Shown here: in pieces, positions 48,027 through 49,028 of the stretch
How the letters are laid out: the number at the start of each line of letters is the position of its first letter
Position numbering within the stretch: position 1 is the first letter of the stretch
Program-made: the position numbers and the translations under genes
The notes under the pieces: generated by a model
What the model was told of the DNA's origin: nothing
What the model saw: only the letters and a program-made list of their open reading frames with translations
Database searches by the model: none
NCBI GenBank assembly: GCA_022865485.1
Contig: JALHSZ010000016.1
Span: 1-49,028, forward strand
Origin: Dehalococcoidales bacterium
GTDB taxonomy: Bacteria; Chloroflexota; Dehalococcoidia; Dehalococcoidales; BS750m-G39
DNA length: 49,028 bases
Direction: 5' to 3'

Positions 48027-49028
48027 ATGAAGCCAGGCGAAAAACTGCTAAAGAGCTACTCCAATCCCCGGCTCAAAGAGCCTTTTCTGGTGGCGGCGGG
48101 CCCCGGCACCGCCGACGTAGGCTTAAGGACGGCCAGCTACCTCCAGGAAAAGCTGGGGGCGGAGCTTTTCGCCGAGATAGAGCCTGGTGACTTCTTCACT
48201 CCCCCCTATAGCTTCACCTTTCGCGACGGGCTAATCGATATCGCCCCCATAGAAGCGAGGGAGCACAAGCCCCGAAACCGGTTTTATTACTGGAAGTCGG
48301 GCAAGAGCCACGACATCATGTTCTTCACCGGCAACGCCCACCCCCTCCCCGGCAAGGTGCCGGAGCTGGCCGGCTATATACTGGAGGTGGCTAAGGGCTT
48401 CGGGCTCAAACGGCTCTACATGCCCGGTGCTTTTCTCTCCGACATCCACCATTTGAGCGAGCCCACCCTGTACGGCTCGGCAACCAGCGACGAACTTCGG
48501 CAATACCTCCACCGCTACCACATAGTAGACACCCCGCCGATGAACATCGCCCATAACCTGAACGCCTGGCTGCTGGGCATGGCCAAGAGCAAAGACATCG
48601 ACGCCATCGGACTGGTCAGCGAGATACCCGCCTATAAACCCGAGGAAAGAAACACCAGGGCCTGCCGGGCGCTGGTCAGGGCTTTGCTCCAGATGCTCGA
48701 AATAGAAGCCCCCGACCTTTCCGACCTGGATACCCTGCTCGCCGAGGAAGACAAGCGGACGGAACGGCAGCTCGCCGAGCTGCGGGAATCCGCCGACGAG
48801 AGAGCCCTCGATTTTCTCCATTACCTCGACGTGCTGGCAGAGCGCAGCCAGCAAGCGTCCAAAGACAGGGGGGCGCTGCTGCCCTCGGAAATAGAGCTGC
48901 CCGCGTCGCTCCAGTTCATCGAGGAGCTCTACTCCCGGGCTAAAAGCGACCCCGACAGGGTCGGGGAGCTCAGGCTGGCGGTGCAACAACTGGCAAGCTC
49001 GGACCGCCTGCTGATAATGAGGAAATAC
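48027..49028 (+). CDS. PAC2-family protein (proteasome-assembly-chaperone-like), cut by the right edge
   Basis: This gene is absent from the ORF track because it has no stop before the window ends. From the ATG at 48027 the frame is open for exactly 334 codons. The N-terminus MKPGEKLLKSYSNPRLKEPFL, the glycine-rich GPGTADVGLRTASYL, FAEIEPGDFFTPPY and FFTGNAHPLP, and the later YGSATSDELRQYL and GLVSEIPAYKPEERNTRACRA (in parts) match the PAC2 (DUF75) family of ATP-grasp-associated and archaeal proteasome-chaperone homologues. The C-terminal part is a helical region. The role in bacteria is unknown. The minus-strand ORF 48231-48989 is its shadow. Confidence 0.82.
   Translation, partial: MKPGEKLLKSYSNPRLKEPFLVAAGPGTADVGLRTASYLQEKLGAELFAEIEPGDFFTPPYSFTFRDGLIDIAPIEAREHKPRNRFYYWKSGKSHDIMFFTGNAHPLPGKVPELAGYILEVAKGFGLKRLYMPGAFLSDIHHLSEPTLYGSATSDELRQYLHRYHIVDTPPMNIAHNLNAWLLGMAKSKDIDAIGLVSEIPAYKPEERNTRACRALVRALLQMLEIEAPDLSDLDTLLAEEDKRTERQLAELRESADERALDFLHYLDVLAERSQQASKDRGALLPSEIELPASLQFIEELYSRAKSDPDRVGELRLAVQQLASSDRLLIMRKY

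Noticed and set aside
47978-48190. 70-residue plus-strand ORF before the PAC2-family gene
   Set aside because: It overlaps the promoter and the start of the PAC2 frame and is low-complexity in composition.
48231-48989. 252-residue minus-strand ORF near the right edge
   Set aside because: Antisense to the PAC2-family gene, which shows family motifs on the plus strand.
1-49028. tRNA, rRNA or CRISPR arrays
   Set aside because: I saw no tRNA-like T-arm and acceptor pattern in the gaps, no rRNA sequence and no spaced repeats. A tRNA scan would be needed to be sure.

Overview
The window reads as a housekeeping-dense piece of a bacterial chromosome of moderately high GC, most likely from an anaerobic member of the Dehalococcoidia (Chloroflexota) or a close relative. 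The arguments are: a division cluster reduced to mraZ-rsmH-ftsA-ftsZ with no murein-synthesis genes, an adenosylcobalamin-dependent ribonucleotide reductase with its own nrdR, a two-gene minimal SUF-type Fe-S system, a NurA/HerA pair, and a corrinoid-activating ASKHA protein next to a pterin-binding methyltransferase. This assignment is inference; no rRNA, tRNA or other decisive marker is in the window.

Layout. 1-2131 (minus): the start of a radical SAM protein that runs off the left edge, then an adenine-deaminase-family amidohydrolase. 2218-2856 (plus): a HEAT-repeat-like protein. 2902-6122 (minus): nrdJ and nrdR behind a promoter with a pair of NrdR-box-like sites. 6161-10680 (minus): the reduced dcw operon (small ribbon-helix-helix-like protein, mraZ, rsmH, a 76-residue orphan, ftsA, ftsZ, terminator), preceded by a TTGACA promoter and a perfect 26-bp tandem repeat. 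10735-15305 (plus): moaB, trmD, rplS, priA, def. 15302-16094: two divergent XRE regulators whose promoters both match the sigma-70 consensus closely and share operator-like palindromes. 16246-20955 (plus): CCA-adding enzyme family protein, secD, secF, a cation efflux protein. 20952-21983 (minus): a histone-deacetylase-family protein with an attenuator-like leader. 22264-25160 (plus): smsC, smsB, nurA. 25218-26940: an AT-rich stretch with an orphan membrane protein, a 28-residue basic peptide and a four-helix-bundle (S23/IVP) gene flanked by inverted repeats. 26979-29868 (plus): LOG protein, a HAS-barrel-like adaptor, herA. 29878-30507 (minus): HAD phosphatase.

30789-42797 (plus) is the most interesting part, a catabolic-looking block. 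It holds an AMP-forming acyl-CoA synthetase, a RACo-like corrinoid activator, a methyltetrahydrofolate-type methyltransferase, three short-chain dehydrogenases, a cupin, one PEP-synthase-type ATP-binding subunit and two paralogous large subunits, each carrying a phosphohistidine swivel domain. The split architecture resembles anaerobic phenylphosphate synthase (separate ATP-grasp and His subunits), but no phenylphosphate carboxylase is present, so the phosphoryl acceptor is unknown. SDR 1 and SDR 3 are close paralogues, each associated with one large subunit, as if a dehydrogenase/phosphotransferase module had been duplicated.

42915-49028: an orphan protein, then on the minus strand an M48 protease with a zinc ribbon, LemA, a double zinc-ribbon protein, a steroid-5-alpha-reductase-like membrane protein and an NAD-dependent epimerase, then a plus-strand PAC2-family gene cut by the right edge. 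No gap between genes exceeds about 300 bases. Many neighbours are coupled by 4-base start/stop overlaps (mraZ/rsmH, nrdR/nrdJ, secD/secF, smsC/smsB, adaptor/herA, epimerase/reductase).
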